Part shown: piece by piece, positions 1 to 11,900 of the stretch
Layout of the letters: each line of letters opens with the position of its first letter
Numbering within the stretch: position 1 is the stretch's first letter
Assembly: GCA_022560025.1 (NCBI GenBank)
Contig: JAFISE010000236.1
Coordinates: 1 to 39,347, forward strand
Direction of reading: 5' to 3'
DNA: 39,347 nt
From: Stagonosporopsis chrysanthemi
Lineage: Eukaryota; Ascomycota; Dothideomycetes; Pleosporales; Didymellaceae
Notes under the pieces: generated by a model
The model's database searches: none
Told to the model about the DNA's origin: nothing
What the model saw: only the letters and a program-made list of their open reading frames with translations
Made by a program: the position numbers and the translations under genes

Positions 1-289
1 TAAATAAAATATTTATTTGTATTTTATTTTATTAAGATTAATAAAATATCTTTTTTTAAAGATTTAATTCTTAAGATTCTAAACTTCTAATACACTTTGT
101 TTTAAATTTACTTACACTTTAAATTTTTAATAATAGCAAAGTAATACTTTAATTAAAAATAAAGCGCTTAAAGTATATAATTTAACAAGATTAAAGACTT
201 TATTAAAGAAAAGACAATAATTAGTTATTCTAAATAGTTAAGTAGCTATTATTTTAATAGTTTATATACTTTCTTTAGCCTAAGGCTGT

Positions 290-2400
290 GTTAACTAGCT
301 ATTATAAATTTAGCACGTTATTTAAGTATTAATTTAAAGACACTAAGGTAGCATAGCCCTAGGACCTTAGTAAACATACAAGGCTATTTATTATACTTAA
401 TACCTAGACTTCTAGTAATTACCTAAGCTTCTTAGCAATTAAAGAATACTATTTTAATAACAAGTAAAAGCTTTAAAAAGTGCTACTAGATTTTATCTCT
501 ATGCAAGGAAGGTATACTAGAATGTCTATAGCTAAGAAAGTTATATAACTCTTTTTAAGTACAAGTACTATAAAAAGGTTGCTGAGTATTATATACAATA
601 ATACAAGTAATAACAGTACTTTAAAATAGTTAGTTAAAGCTTTTTAAGCTAAAGAAAGTTATGCACAGAGCTCTAGAAAAAATACTAACTTTTACTTTAA
701 TTATATAATTTATCTTGTTGTTTAGAATATTAAATTCTATCTAAAGCTGTTAGCTTCTCTAGAAATAGAATAAAGAGAAATATAGTAATTAAACTACGTT
801 TAAAATATTTAAACAAATATATTAATACCTAATTCTTTATATGTAGTAAACTTTCTATTATTATAGATATTAATTATATACCTCTAGAGACATAGCTTTA
901 AGCTATTGTTATTATAATAAATCTATTGCTTTAATAATTTAAGAGGTTTTTAGCAACCTAGTAGAACTTACTAGCAAGTAAACGCCTTTAAGTTATTTAG
1001 GACATAAAAACAAGGTAGAATTCTACGTATAAGATGTGTAAATATACAGTTAAGTTCTAGCTATATATTAACAAATAGCTTAAGTAAAGAATCTAGCTAA
1101 AAGGCACAAGTTTTAGAGCTAATTAAGATGCTGCGAAGGTAGATTTAAAAGACCTTAAGAAACTCTGCCTTAGAGCATCTAAGTAGCACTATCTCTAGGC
1201 AATTACACAAATACTAAAGAACTTTAAAGTAGTAATAGGCTATCTAAGTAAGAACTACAAGCCTTATATTCTATATATCTAGCTTATATATAGACGCCTT
1301 TATAATTTCTTAGAAGATATAACTAGCAAGCTTAGAGAAGATACTAACAGTGTTAATAGTAACAAGTAGCTAGACGTTGTTTAAGCTGTAGTAGATAAAG
1401 GTTGTACAAAGTTGTTAAAACACTATACAAGAATAAGTAAAGATTAGAGTTTTTTTTTTACTATATAATAATTCTAGACTCTATATAAAAGATAACTACT
1501 TATAAAGTACTATTATTATAGTTTGTTATTACAGCTATATACTAACAAGATCTAGGATAAATTGTAGAAAGTCTATTATAAGTATACTTACTATTAAGAA
1601 TTTCTAGACTATCTAGACTACTATAATAGTACTAAGACTAGAGGTAAAAGCTTAGTCTCTAATACTATTCTAAGGAAATTGTTAGAAGGTAAATAGTTCT
1701 ATAAGCTAGCTACACTAATTTAATTATAGTTAGTAAGCTTTTTTATATATAGTTAAAATTTAACTTTTAATATAGATAAGAATATATGCTTAACTAGATT
1801 TAAAAAGAAGTCTTATCTAAGTATACTCTATATTCTATTAGGTAATAGCTTTAATATCTTAGAGCAGTAGAAGTTAAACAAAGCTTCTTATCCTTGTCTT
1901 ATACAAGTTATAAAAGATATTCTAGTAGTACTTATCTTATAAGTAAGAGTAGAGTAAGCATCTAATACTGCTAGAGATATGCTTAGAGATTAAAGGCACA
2001 GACCTTCTGCCTAATCTATCTAAGAGATTATAATCCTAAAGGATTTAATATTCTTAGAGTCTATAGTAGAAGACAACACTCTACTCTATAATAAGGTAGA
2101 TAATCTTCTTAAGTTGCCTACTTACGTTAGGCTAGTAGGTAAGATTAGAATCAATATTAAGAGCAAAATAGATAAAGATATTAAAGAGGCTAGCCTATCT
2201 ACTTTCTTCTAAAGAAAATAGCAGCTGTAGAAAAGAGCAAAGCTTCTATAATTTAGAGAGTAGCTATTATTAATAACTGTAATAACTAATTATTTAATAC
2301 AAAGAAAATCTTAACTAAAATTACTAAACTTAATAATAGAATTATACAACTATTTTAAATTAAGAGATATAGTAAAACTACTATACTGTAATTATATTAG
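290..2400 (+). pseudogene. hAT-family transposase relic, RIP-mutated
   Basis: Conceptual translation of the plus strand, read through many TAA/TAG codons, follows the order of a fungal hAT transposase. Near 484-540 the frame gives LLDFISMQGRYTRMSIAKK, which fits the RNase-H-like core. At about 570-620 IYNNTSNNSTL corresponds to the family's TDNASNN segment, with the catalytic Asp apparently lost. Near 1,380-1,560 there is a KLLKHYTR-like stretch, and at about 1,885-1,990 the C-terminal dimerisation region is recognisable (YPCLIQVIKDILVV, then NTARD). The block is very AT-rich with pervasive TpA, as expected after RIP. No terminal inverted repeats or 8-bp target duplication could be fixed, so both ends are approximate and the N-terminus may begin earlier. 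It cannot encode an active enzyme. Confidence 0.72.
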
Positions 2401-2600
2401 TGTAGATGTAACTCTGCTAGATACTCTAAACTTAACTCTAACCTAGGTTTGTACAATCTAACCTCTATCTCTACTTACGCTAAAAGTACTTCTACCTAAC
2501 CTTTACCCCTAGCCTGTACAACCTCTACTCTACTACTACCCCTAGGTCTGTGCGATTCTAACTCTACCCCTACTTACTGCTAGGTACTCTGTACCTATTT
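2401..2600. repeat. C-rich stretch with a recurring CCTAG motif
   Basis: This short segment is richer in C than its surroundings. A motif of the form CCTAG followed by a CTGT/TTGT-like and a CTCTAC-rich tract recurs near 2,442, 2,506 and 2,539. Spacing is irregular, so it is not a clean tandem array. A related C-rich motif occurs on the minus strand in the spacer of the inverted repeat near 9,000-9,063. It probably belongs to a transposon terminal or untranslated region. Confidence 0.35.
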
Positions 2601-2609
2601 ACTAGCTTA

Positions 2610-2700
2610 CTATAAACCTCTTTAGCTTCTTATTACTATATTTATCTCTAAGAACTAATTAAATAGTGCTTATAAGCTTTGCTTAAAGTATAACCTTAAT
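2610..2700 (+). repeat. Direct repeat, copy 1 of 2
   Basis: About 90 bp running from an ACTATAAA motif through TAGCTTCTTA and AAATAGTGCTT to AAAGTATAACCTT. It recurs in the same orientation at about 5,900-5,990 with scattered transition-type differences. The flanks do not match, so the pair is not obviously two full LTRs. Confidence 0.55.
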
Positions 2701-5700
2701 AGAGGTACTAAAGCTCTTAAAAACTTTAGTGTAGAGTATTAAGAAATAAATTGTACAAGTAATACCTATAAGTAAGCTCGTTTAATAACAGTTAAAGTAC
2801 TATATAAGTAAGCTAGGATATTACTTAAACTTAACCTAGTACTTTACTAAGAACTTTAAAAATATCTTTTATAAACTAAAGGTGTTTTAAAATAGTTATA
2901 TATAGTCTTTAAAAGTTCTAAAGTAGCTACTTTCCTAGATTAAAATATAAGAATTAGACAAGTAAGTTTAAAATATAAATTTATCTTAGTATTAAAGAAA
3001 ATAAAGTAAACTATTCTTTAGTAAACTCTTCTAACGTTAAAGCAAATATAAAACTATAATATACTCTATATATATAGTACTTAAGCTAGATCTTAACTAA
3101 TATTTCTAATTTTATTCTTTGTATTGCTTATAAGAGTATTAAAATTAGATAATACTTTTTTAAGCACTAACTTCTTTAATCTCCTACTCTAAGTGCTCTA
3201 CTATAGAGTTATAACTATTAAAGCCTAAAGAAATACTGCTACTTACTTTAGCTCTGCTACCTTATTATACAAAGACCTTACTTCTATAGTAAGTATCTTT
3301 ATTACCTCTACTAAGGTCTAATTAGTACTAGGCTAAATATAGTACTAGTAGAGTAAGATATTAGCAGCTAAAACCTTTTAAGTAGTATAGTTGCTATTTA
3401 TACTACACTATCTAAGGTATAGGCTAATTAACAGAGGTTAGTGTAAGCAGCCTAACAAACAGTCTTTATAGCTGTTACTTCTAGCTCTCTTACTTCTTCT
3501 TTATTTTCTACTATATCTTCTTTTTATATAATAAGGTTACTCTAAAAAGTTTTATACTTAGGTCTAATATAAATTTGCACCTATATAGAAACGTAAGTAA
3601 AAATAAAATAAGCAGAGTAAGATAGTAATTAAACTAGATAATACTTCTTTTTCTAAAGTATAAAATAAGTATACTTTAAAGTAATATCTTATTAAAAGTA
3701 TATACTACTAAACTCTTCTATACTAAGGCCTAAATTATATAAAGATAGATAGCTTAATAGGATACTGTATAAGTGCTAAAAGAGACAGGTATTAGTAAAG
3801 CAACTAATAAACAAGCCTAGGTAGTGTTAGCAAATAGAACTTAGATCTATTTAAAGTACTTATAGTAAAAATTAGTATTTATTATAAGAATATAATTAAC
3901 AGAGCTTATATTATTGCTATTTAGCTATATAGTGTACTAATTACTTAATAGAGAAGAATACTATACAATATCTTATAATTACTTTGTTTGTATTACTATT
4001 AGCTCTATAAAGGTAATATAACTTGCTAGGCACAGGTATAACTTTAATTTAAAACTTTTAGCTGATATAAAGCAAGTTAAGAAAATAGAAACAAAAAACA
4101 AAAAGAAATAATATAAGTTGTACTAAGCTAAAAGAACACAAGTTAGTAAGAATAAAAAAAGGCTCTAAAATTAAGTTAGAAGATTATTAGATAGAGTTAA
4201 AGATTAACAAAATCTAGTAGATTTAAACTAGTAGTAGTTATATATATTTCTAGATTACTAACAATCTGCTTACAAGGTAGAGAGGAATATAATACTATAA
4301 TCTTGTCCTTTATAATATTGATAATTATCTAATAAACATTTCTCTTCGTAATACTTGATATTTTACTTAGTAAAGCATTACTCTAAGTCTAAACAGTTGA
4401 AAAAGAGATACCTATATACTATATGTACAGATAATTTTAAAGTGTTATTTTAAATAAGACTTATAAAAATAAAGATATTACTAATATAGCTATCTTAGTA
4501 CTTTTATATACTTTAGAGTAGATATCTATACCTTCTTAACCTGTTTAGCATTCTATATCAATATATAAACAAGCTATATATAGGTAAGTTAACTAAGGTT
4601 ATAAAGTATATTACTTTAAGTATTGTCTACAATTTTATATATTATATACAGTAATAGTTTTATAATAAACCTATTAAGAAGATTCTTAGTAAGCTTAGCT
4701 TACTAAGAAGGTATAAGTTGATTAGATATATTTAAATACACTTTAAGTAAGTTATTATTTTAAAAAAAAATTTAAAGTAGTTAGAAAACCTTTTATAGCT
4801 GTATCTAAAATACTCTACTCTAATATTTAACGTCTATTCTTTATACCTTTATACTATACCAAGTATAATTATACAATTAAATCCTGCTTTTATAATATAT
4901 TTAAGTTAAGTATTTCTTTTTATTAAGTATCCTTTATAGCTAATGTTTAGTTTAAGTATTTTATTAACTTATCAGTAACAATATAAGCTTTTAAGTATTT
5001 AATACTGCTAAGAGATGTTTTGTTATTATTTACTTAGTACAACCTAATTTATATTAACAGTGTTTAAACACTTACTAAAAGCTTTAAAGATATTAATTTA
5101 GCTACTTTTTATATTTTTAGATTGCTCTTTTAAAATCTAAGTATATATCTAGGTAATAAATAGTATATAAAAGACTAGCTTACCTTAAGAATTATATTTT
5201 ATTACTCTAATATATATACTGTATACTTATTCTTGTATAAGTTTATATACAAAAGTATACAAGAGATTTTTTATAGCAAGTACTCTAGTAATTTTAACAA
5301 GCTTATAAACTAAAGCCTTAATATTAAAAGGTTACTAGATAGTAATCTAACAATACACGTTTCTTATACTATTTACTTAAGCAGTATATTGTATATAGTA
5401 CTTAGATCTAATTTTATTAGCTATTTTGTTATTTATAGGTGCTTTTCTAGTCTAGAGATACTATAAAATCTTTTACTAAAATATATTACGCATCTTAATA
5501 AAAACGATTTATTAAAAACTTAAATTATCTAAAAGATTATAGCTACTGTAACTTAATAGCTTGTTTTAGAATTAGCTATAATATAGTAATTAAAGAGTTA
5601 TATAACCTAGCTTATTATTTAGTACTTAAGTAAGTAGATCTTTACGTATACTTGCTTATAATACTTATATTAAGCAAAGCAAGCAACCTTAACTTACTTG

Positions 5701-5899
5701 TATTATATCAAGTAAATACAGGTATTATATAATATTTTTAAATTAGTAAGAGTATAAATATTTATAGTTTATATTTAATCAAAGTAATAATCTAAGTTAT
5801 TAGATCTTAACTCAACCTTTATACTAGATTGTCTATATTATACTACATATTATTACTTTTTACTTTTAAGACAGATTATTAATAAACCTTTTACCCTAA

Positions 5900-5990
5900 A
5901 CTATAAATTCTGTAGCTTCTTACTACTGTCTTTATCTCTAGCAACTATTTAAATAGTGCTTTTAAGATTTACTTAAAGTATAACCTTTTT
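5900..5990 (+). repeat. Direct repeat, copy 2 of 2
   Basis: Second copy of the ~90-bp sequence at 2,610-2,700, sharing the ordered motifs TAGCTTCTTA, AAATAGTGCTT and AAAGTATAACCTT. It lies just upstream of the Gypsy gag relic. The pair may be ends of one ~3.3-kb element or two copies of a short repeat. Confidence 0.55.
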
Positions 5991-6079
5991 ATTTTAGATA
6001 CTTTTAAAATTTCTACTAGCTTAGAAAACTAAGCTACCTTTACTAACTCTAATAAAGCTCTATCTGTATATAAAGTAGC

Positions 6080-6800
6080 TGTTAAAAGGAATGTAATCTG
6101 TATTACTAAGCCTAACTTCTACTTAAAAGACTAAAACAAGTTAGATAAATAGCTAATCTAGTAAGACATATTCTTAACCTTTAAGAAAAACAGTATACTA
6201 GAACTCTAGTAAGTTATCTTTATAGCTAATTATATACATAACTAAGCTCTAAAGTAGAAATAGCTATCTATATAATAGTATACTTTACAACAAGCTCTAG
6301 ATCAAGTTATAAAGTATATATATAATAGTAATAACTTTAAAAAGAAGATTAAGACTATATTTAGCAATGTTAATAAACTAAGCATTATATAAAGCTAGAC
6401 GTATTATTTCTAGTAGTATACTATTGCTGTATATAATACTGCTGACTATAACAGCTAATAGCTAATACTAACTAGGATAATACTACTCTACTTACTCTGT
6501 TTTAATAAAGCTTTAAACTACATATTAAGAAAGAACTAATATATAGTTGTATACAGCTTATTACTATTAATATACTTGTTAAAGATACAATATATATTTA
6601 TAGTTTACTTTATAATCTAACCTTTAAATCTAATTATAGAGTTTAAAATAGCTAGCAGAATAAATTTATAATATAATAATACTAGCTCTAGAAAGCAAAT
6701 AAAAACTCTTAATATAATCAATATAGAAGATACTATCTATACAATATATTATACTATATTTATATTAATATTAGCAACTGCTAGAATTCTAAGGCTATAG
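6080..6800 (+). pseudogene. Gypsy-type retrotransposon gag relic
   Basis: Read through its stops, the plus strand follows a Ty3/Gypsy Gag. There is a stretch resembling the usual 'ANYM.G.AL.W' region near 6,220-6,260. KTIFSNVNK follows at about 6,350-6,380, corresponding to the common 'fks.F.d.n' segment. After a YTIAVYNTADYNS-like piece near 6,415-6,450, EFKIASRINL appears at about 6,630-6,660. No zinc knuckle or pol follows; the next recognisable gene is a pogo transposase, so this Gypsy copy is truncated or interrupted. Heavy stop content agrees with RIP. Boundaries are approximate. Confidence 0.55.
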
Positions 6801-7535
6801 ATTTTTCTAATTTAGTAAAGGGCCTAAACAATAAAATAGCAAGGATAAAGATAGTAAAAGAAGTAATAGCCTTTAAGTAAGTTGTTATAGCTATAGTAAG
6901 CAAGGCTACTCTACTAGAGACTACTAAAGCAACAAAAAGGTTATTTAGTAGCTTAATATACTTACTAGTAAAATATACTCTTCTAATACTAGTATATAAA
7001 GAATATTTTTTAAAGATATAGAATGTTTTTAAAAAGATATAGAGATAGAATCTAGAATAGACAATAGATTTTTAATATTTAGTAATAGCTTATAAAGTGT
7101 CTAAAGTATTATTCTTATACTATATATATTTAATATAGCTATATACTAGTATAAACCTTTCTACTAAGTAAGAATTAAAAGGCTATTAACAACTAGAAAA
7201 ATCTAGCTACTGTAATTACAAGAGCTTATTAGTTAGCGTAGCTGCAATATATAATAAGCTAAGCCTGCAACTAGTGCCTTAGTACTAATATATCTTAAAA
7301 TTAGACTTACTAGAGCTCTACTATAGAGTTATCTTACTTCTAAAGTAGAGTACAAAAACTCTATAAACTAGAGCTTAAGCTAGCTAGGATCTAGATACAA
7401 CTCTTATAAATAAAAAGCTACTAACGTAGTTTATAAGTAAGCTGTCTAATTTTAACAAGCTGTCTATTCTAACTATAATAGTCTATTAACTACTTTGCAC
7501 TATAATACTACTTTAATACAACATGCAAATAACCT
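6801..7535. other. AT-rich block without identifiable gene
   Basis: About 730 bp of AT-rich DNA between the gag relic and the first pogo relic. It probably holds the rest of the gag region and the 5' end of the pogo element, but no terminal repeats were found. No open frame or RNA gene is visible. Confidence 0.45.
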
Positions 7536-7539
7536 ATAC

Positions 7540-8720
7540 TAAAAAGACTCTATAGCTTGCTATTTAAGCTATAATTAAAGACTATTATAAAAGTAAAACG
7601 CGTTACTATAGCTATTAGTGTGCTTTAAAGCACCTTTAGAGACTAACGCTAAAGAGCACTCTCTTAACGTAATTGCAAGCCTACTTTAAAGAAGCTAAGT
7701 ATGCTAGAAAAAGAGGCTCTTATATAACGTATACTTTAGCTTAATATAAGAAGAATACCTTCTATAAAGGCTATAGTGCAAGATATAGCTAATAATCTGC
7801 TTGCTAAGCGCAGTAGAGAGCCTATTAGCAAGCACTAGGTAGACAACTTTAAGATGTATATACCTAAGATTAAGCTTTAAAGAAGCTGTCTATATAACTG
7901 CTAGCAAGCTTTTAATAGAAATCTATATATTATAACACTCTAGTTTAAGCTAGCTACTAATATTAAGACTAAGTATAGTATTATAGATAGATATATATAT
8001 AACTTTAATAAGATAGGCTTTATAATAAAAGTTATCTCTAGCTAGATAGTCTTTATAGGCTCTAAAAAGTGTTATACAAAGAGCCTGCAGCTAGAGAATA
8101 GTAATTAGGTTACTAATATACAAGAAGTTAACGCTTAAAAATAGGCTATCTTACTCTTTCTTATCTTCTCTAGAAAGGTTATAATTATATCCTAGTTTTG
8201 CAATCAACTCTAAGACTAGGTTATTAAGGTTGGTCCTAACAGCTAGACATTAAATAAGCTTAGTATTGCCTAGTTAAAGTACTTTGATACCTATATAAAG
8301 AACTAGAAGGTAAGTATATATAAGCTAATAGTTAGAGATAGCTATAAAAGCTATAGCTTATATAATTTCTAGAAATACTATAAGAAGAAGAAGTATATAA
8401 TTTTATATATACTTGCTTACTTATCTTACTTATTGTAGCTACTTAAGATAGGTTGCTTTTTGCCTTTAAAGCAGGTATATAGTAATAAGATTATTAGCTT
8501 AGCACAGTATAGCTCGACGCAGAGTAAGAACAAGGCTTTTTTACTAGCCTTTAAAGCAGCTTTTAAGAAGTTAATTAGAAAAGAGAATATCTATACAAGC
8601 TTTATAAGTACTACTTTAGTCCTATATAATATAGAGACAGTAATATTAAATCTTAATATAGTTCTTTATATACTATCTTTACTAAAGCTAAAGAATACTT
8701 TATAACTTAAAAGCTCTAAG
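7540..8720 (+). pseudogene. pogo/Fot1-like DDE transposase relic, copy 1
   Basis: A plus-strand frame full of stops reproduces the backbone of a fungal pogo/Fot1-type transposase (Tc1/mariner superfamily). The first catalytic block NFD.TGF appears as NFNKIGF at about 8,001-8,022, the Asp changed to Asn. The second (DGHGSH in intact members) appears as DSYKSYS at about 8,329-8,350. The third (LQPLDVGCF) appears as LLKIGCF near 8,440-8,462, with its Asp lost. The piece from 8,460 to 8,705 has by chance remained open (81 codons) and carries PLKQVYS, FLLAFKAAF and KENIYTSF, typical of the post-DDE region. RIP is the likely cause of decay. It is not an expressed small gene. Confidence 0.78.
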
Positions 8721-8782
8721 TAACCTCTATAAAATAAAGGCTTAATTAATACTAGTTTGTAAGCATAGATAACTGTATAGAG

Positions 8783-9276
8783 ATTCTCTAGTTTTACTTC
8801 TACTTAGAGTAGTTTAGGCTAGCAAACTAGACATCTCTGTGTACTTATAGTCTCTAACTTTAGGTAAGTATAACTCTTTAAATATTTAAGATACAGCTTA
8901 GTAATATATTACACAATAGAATGCGCTAGGCTAAAGCGCTAAAACAAGCTACTATGTGCTTAATTTAGATTAGTTTTAGCTTAGATATATCGCTTAGAAC
9001 CTATAGAGAGTTTGTAGACCCTAGGGTTAGGTAAGAGTAGAGGTAGTACAAACTATCTAGCTATTCTAAGCAATATAACTAAGCTAAAACTAATCTAAAA
9101 TAGGCAAACAGTAGCTTGTTTAAGAGCTTTAGCTAAGCGCATTTTATTGTGTACTATATTACTAAGCTGTATTCTAAATACTTAAAGAGTTATACCTACC
9201 TAAAGTTAGAGACTCTAAGTATACAGGGGTACCTAGCTTGCTAGCCTAGAGTAGCTAAGCAGCTAAACAAGAGAAT
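8783..9276. repeat. Large imperfect inverted repeat, ~215-bp arms
   Basis: The left arm (8,783-8,999) and the reverse complement of the right arm (9,064-9,276) match over nearly their whole length. Shared blocks include TAGTCTCTAACTTTAGGTA/AGAGTCTCTAACTTTAGGTA, CAGCTTAGTAATATA, AAACAAGCTACT and TAGATTAGTTTTAGCTTAG. Differences are scattered and many are transitions. The 64-bp spacer carries a smaller palindromic pair (AGTTTGTA and TACAAACT). It could be a foldback or MITE-type element, or two transposon ends joined head to head downstream of the pogo relic. No protein is encoded. Confidence 0.85.
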
Positions 9277-10890
9277 TACACAAATAGAGTTTAATAGTAT
9301 ATTAATATAATAGAAAATAGCAAAGCTCTATAAAGTAGTAGAGATAGTAATAAAAGTTAGAAGTTAAAAAAGAATATATATTTAGGCAGCAGAGACTTTT
9401 ACAGTAGGCAAGGTAGCTAATTTAATAGCTAAAAGAGAGGATAGTAGGCAGCTAGAGAGTAAAGAGCCTGTAAAGAAAATATATATATAGAAGCATTATA
9501 GACGTTGTAAAGAGACTAGCTATAATACTTGTACCTATACAGTTAAAATTATTTAAATTTCTAATAGTAATAATTCTAAATAGTATTTCTATTGCTAATA
9601 AATTGTAGTAATTAGTAGTAGCTTTATAGCACATATATTATAATTATCTTAAATCTGTTAAATAGACAGGTTACTTAGGTTAGACAGCTTGCTTATAAAC
9701 TACCTTCTACTATTACTACTTTTTATTAGACTTATATAGTTTATACTAGTAATAGCTCTTACTAATATACTTTTTTAATAAGCTTTAATTATTTACTTTT
9801 ATTAAGATACTAAGAGACCCTTAACAATAGCTAACAAAGTTTACAACGCTGTAAGGTAGATAGCAGACTTCAGCTTAGAGCTCTATTAAGTAGATAACTA
9901 CTATTTATATATCTTTAGAGCTATTTAAAGATAGATTGCTACTTCTATAGTACTAAAAGGCTTTAGAGATTAGGTTCTCTAATAAGATATAAGAAGGTTA
10001 GCTACCTGTCTAGTATAGGCTTCTCTTTTAGAGAAGACAATTATTAAGGTATTATCTAGACTTCTAAAGAGCCTATTATTATAAAATCTAGCTATCTAAG
10101 AATATCTACAAGCTCTTAGTTAAGCCTATATATAAGCTTATATTGCTTTATAGTAAGTATCTCTCTCTAATCCTGCGTTATTAAACCCCTAGACTATAAA
10201 ATTTATTAAACTGTTTAATATAAGCAAATTAAATAGGTTAAAAAAGTATACTAAATATTAAAAATATAAATAGTAGATAGCCTCTGTTTAGAAAGTAATT
10301 ATCTAGTCTATAGTATAGTAAGTATCTATACCTAGTTAGAAGAAAGTACTACTAATATATAACTATTATAGAAGGGCAGAAACTTATATATTATAGTAAA
10401 AGACTTCTAGACTTTTCTAAACAAATAATACTAAGACTCTTAGTTTAAATTAAAGTATTAAATTAAACCTAGATAATAATTATATAAGAGTATTTATTAA
10501 AAGAATATTTTAATATAAAGTTTACCTAGCTAGCTTGTAGTTATTAGATCTTAGCTGTTAGACTCTAGCTCGGCTAACAGTAACAATATAGTACTACTCT
10601 AAGCCTTTATTTATAGTGTACTAGTACTGTTAATCTTTTTAGTACTTGTTTAGCTTAGCAGCGTAGGCTAGGTTCTAATAAAAATATAGTAGAGAATAAT
10701 AATACCTATAACCTAAAGACTTAGTATATAGCTATAATCTTAAATAATCTCTAAGAGAGAATAGTCTAAATTAATATTCTAGACTATTAGACTCTATAAG
10801 ACCTTATAGCTTACGTCTTAAAAATAGACATTAACTTAAGATATACAAAGATATATAACAATAACTTTGTTAACTTTAGCAACTATAGCT
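9277..10890. other. AT-rich block, unidentified repeat relics
   Basis: About 1.6 kb of AT-rich, TpA-rich DNA between the large inverted repeat and the solo LTR. Plus-strand translation gives stop-riddled, Gln/Lys-rich frames that might be decayed Gypsy gag, but no diagnostic motif is clear. A 60-codon open stretch on the minus strand (9,452-9,634) lacks any family motif and is most likely chance. Confidence 0.45.
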
Positions 10891-10895
10891 AGAAG

Positions 10896-11173
10896 TGTAA
10901 GAACAAGCCTAGTTCTTTAAGCCTACCTTACATTACCTAACAACTACCTAACTTAGATCTGTCTTCTAACTACTCCTTAGTACAGTCTTCTCTAAGCTTC
11001 TAGGTATAAGAAAAGAAGCCTCTACAGAGTTTAGATAGATAGTTTTAAAGTATCCTTTTGTACAAGACCTATAGGAATAGAGATCTAGTCCTGCAGTTTA
11101 TCTTAGTGCTCTTATACACCTCGTAGCAAATACCTATGTAATTTAGACCTTTCTAGCATCCTGTGTTGTTACA
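10896..11173 (+). mobile_element. Solo LTR (family A) with 5-bp target duplication
   Basis: A 278-bp sequence begins TGTAAGAACAAG and ends TGTTGTTACA, giving the short inverted ends TGTAA/TTACA expected of a retrotransposon LTR. It is flanked on both sides by the same 5 bases, AGAAG (10,891-10,895 and 11,174-11,178), a target-site duplication. Related copies lie at about 36,134-36,409 (same orientation, ahead of a Gypsy gag) and 14,536-14,805 (opposite orientation). A single LTR bounded by one duplication implies recombination between the two LTRs of a full element. Confidence 0.82.
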
Positions 11174-11178
11174 AGAAG

Positions 11179-11900
11179 TAATAGAGTAATATAATAGACA
11201 AGAAACCTACTCTACAATTCTATACTAGTTGTAGGTCTTAAGATAATAGAAAAAGAGCCTAATAGTAGACTTAAATTAAATTTAATAGACGTTATGCTAA
11301 TAATCTATAGATTAGATATAGATTAAAAAGACACTACTTATATAAATAGAAGTTAGTAACTACAAGATATCTAAACTGCGCCTTAGTCTAGATAGCTATA
11401 GGAAATTACTACCTAGAAGAATAAGATAGTAACTCTAAGAATCTAGAAAACTAGACACCTTTGCCTAAAAACACAGGCAGAGGTTAAGAGAGTAAGATAC
11501 TTATAGTAAAGAAGCCTTCTTTAAGTTTAGAAAGAGATAGCTAGATAAATAGCTAATAATGTTATATACTATTATAGATAATGCTACTATAGTAAATATT
11601 TAACAAATACTAAGTACTTAATATATAGTATTAGATCTTTAAAGTTTATAACTTATAATTACTTATAGTATTTATTAAATAAACAAAGAATAATAAGTAA
11701 TGTTCTAAGAAAGATATTATAAATTACAAAAGCTATAAGGCTTTATATAGATATTAGTATATATTAAGAGACGTTATAAGTTTTTATCTTTTAAGAATAA
11801 AAGAAAATATAATTATCTCTTAAATTAGCTATAGATAGACTAAAATAATATTAGACTAGTACTTAAGAAGACGTTAGTCTTTATCTACTAGTTACAGACA
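11179..11900 (+). other. Probable gag/protease part of Gypsy relic
   Basis: AT-rich sequence between the solo LTR and the recognisable Gypsy polymerase. Stop-riddled plus-strand frames rich in Lys, Gln and Arg are in the right place for the C-terminal gag and protease of the element whose RT follows, but no protease D-S/T-G motif could be picked out. Assigned by position only. Confidence 0.35.

Larger units (their letters stand above)
2601..6050. other. AT-rich block, unidentified repeat relics
   Basis: About 3.4 kb of AT-rich, TpA-rich DNA with no usable reading frame on either strand. I could not match any part of it to a transposon protein with confidence. The one structure I can support is a pair of direct copies near its two ends (about 2,610-2,700 and 5,900-5,990). 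Mutation pattern and position suggest decayed mobile DNA. Confidence 0.5.

Noticed and set aside
2601..6050. Idea that the ~90-bp direct repeats are LTRs of a 3.3-kb retrotransposon
   Set aside because: Similarity does not extend to TG...CA ends, no target duplication was seen, and no pol motif was found between them.
9000..9063. GGGTTAGG-like sequence resembling a telomere repeat
   Set aside because: Occurs once, without tandem repetition, inside the spacer of the large inverted repeat.
9452..9634. 60-codon minus-strand frame with hydrophobic content
   Set aside because: Lies in RIP-mutated DNA, no family motif, composition explained by AT-rich codons.
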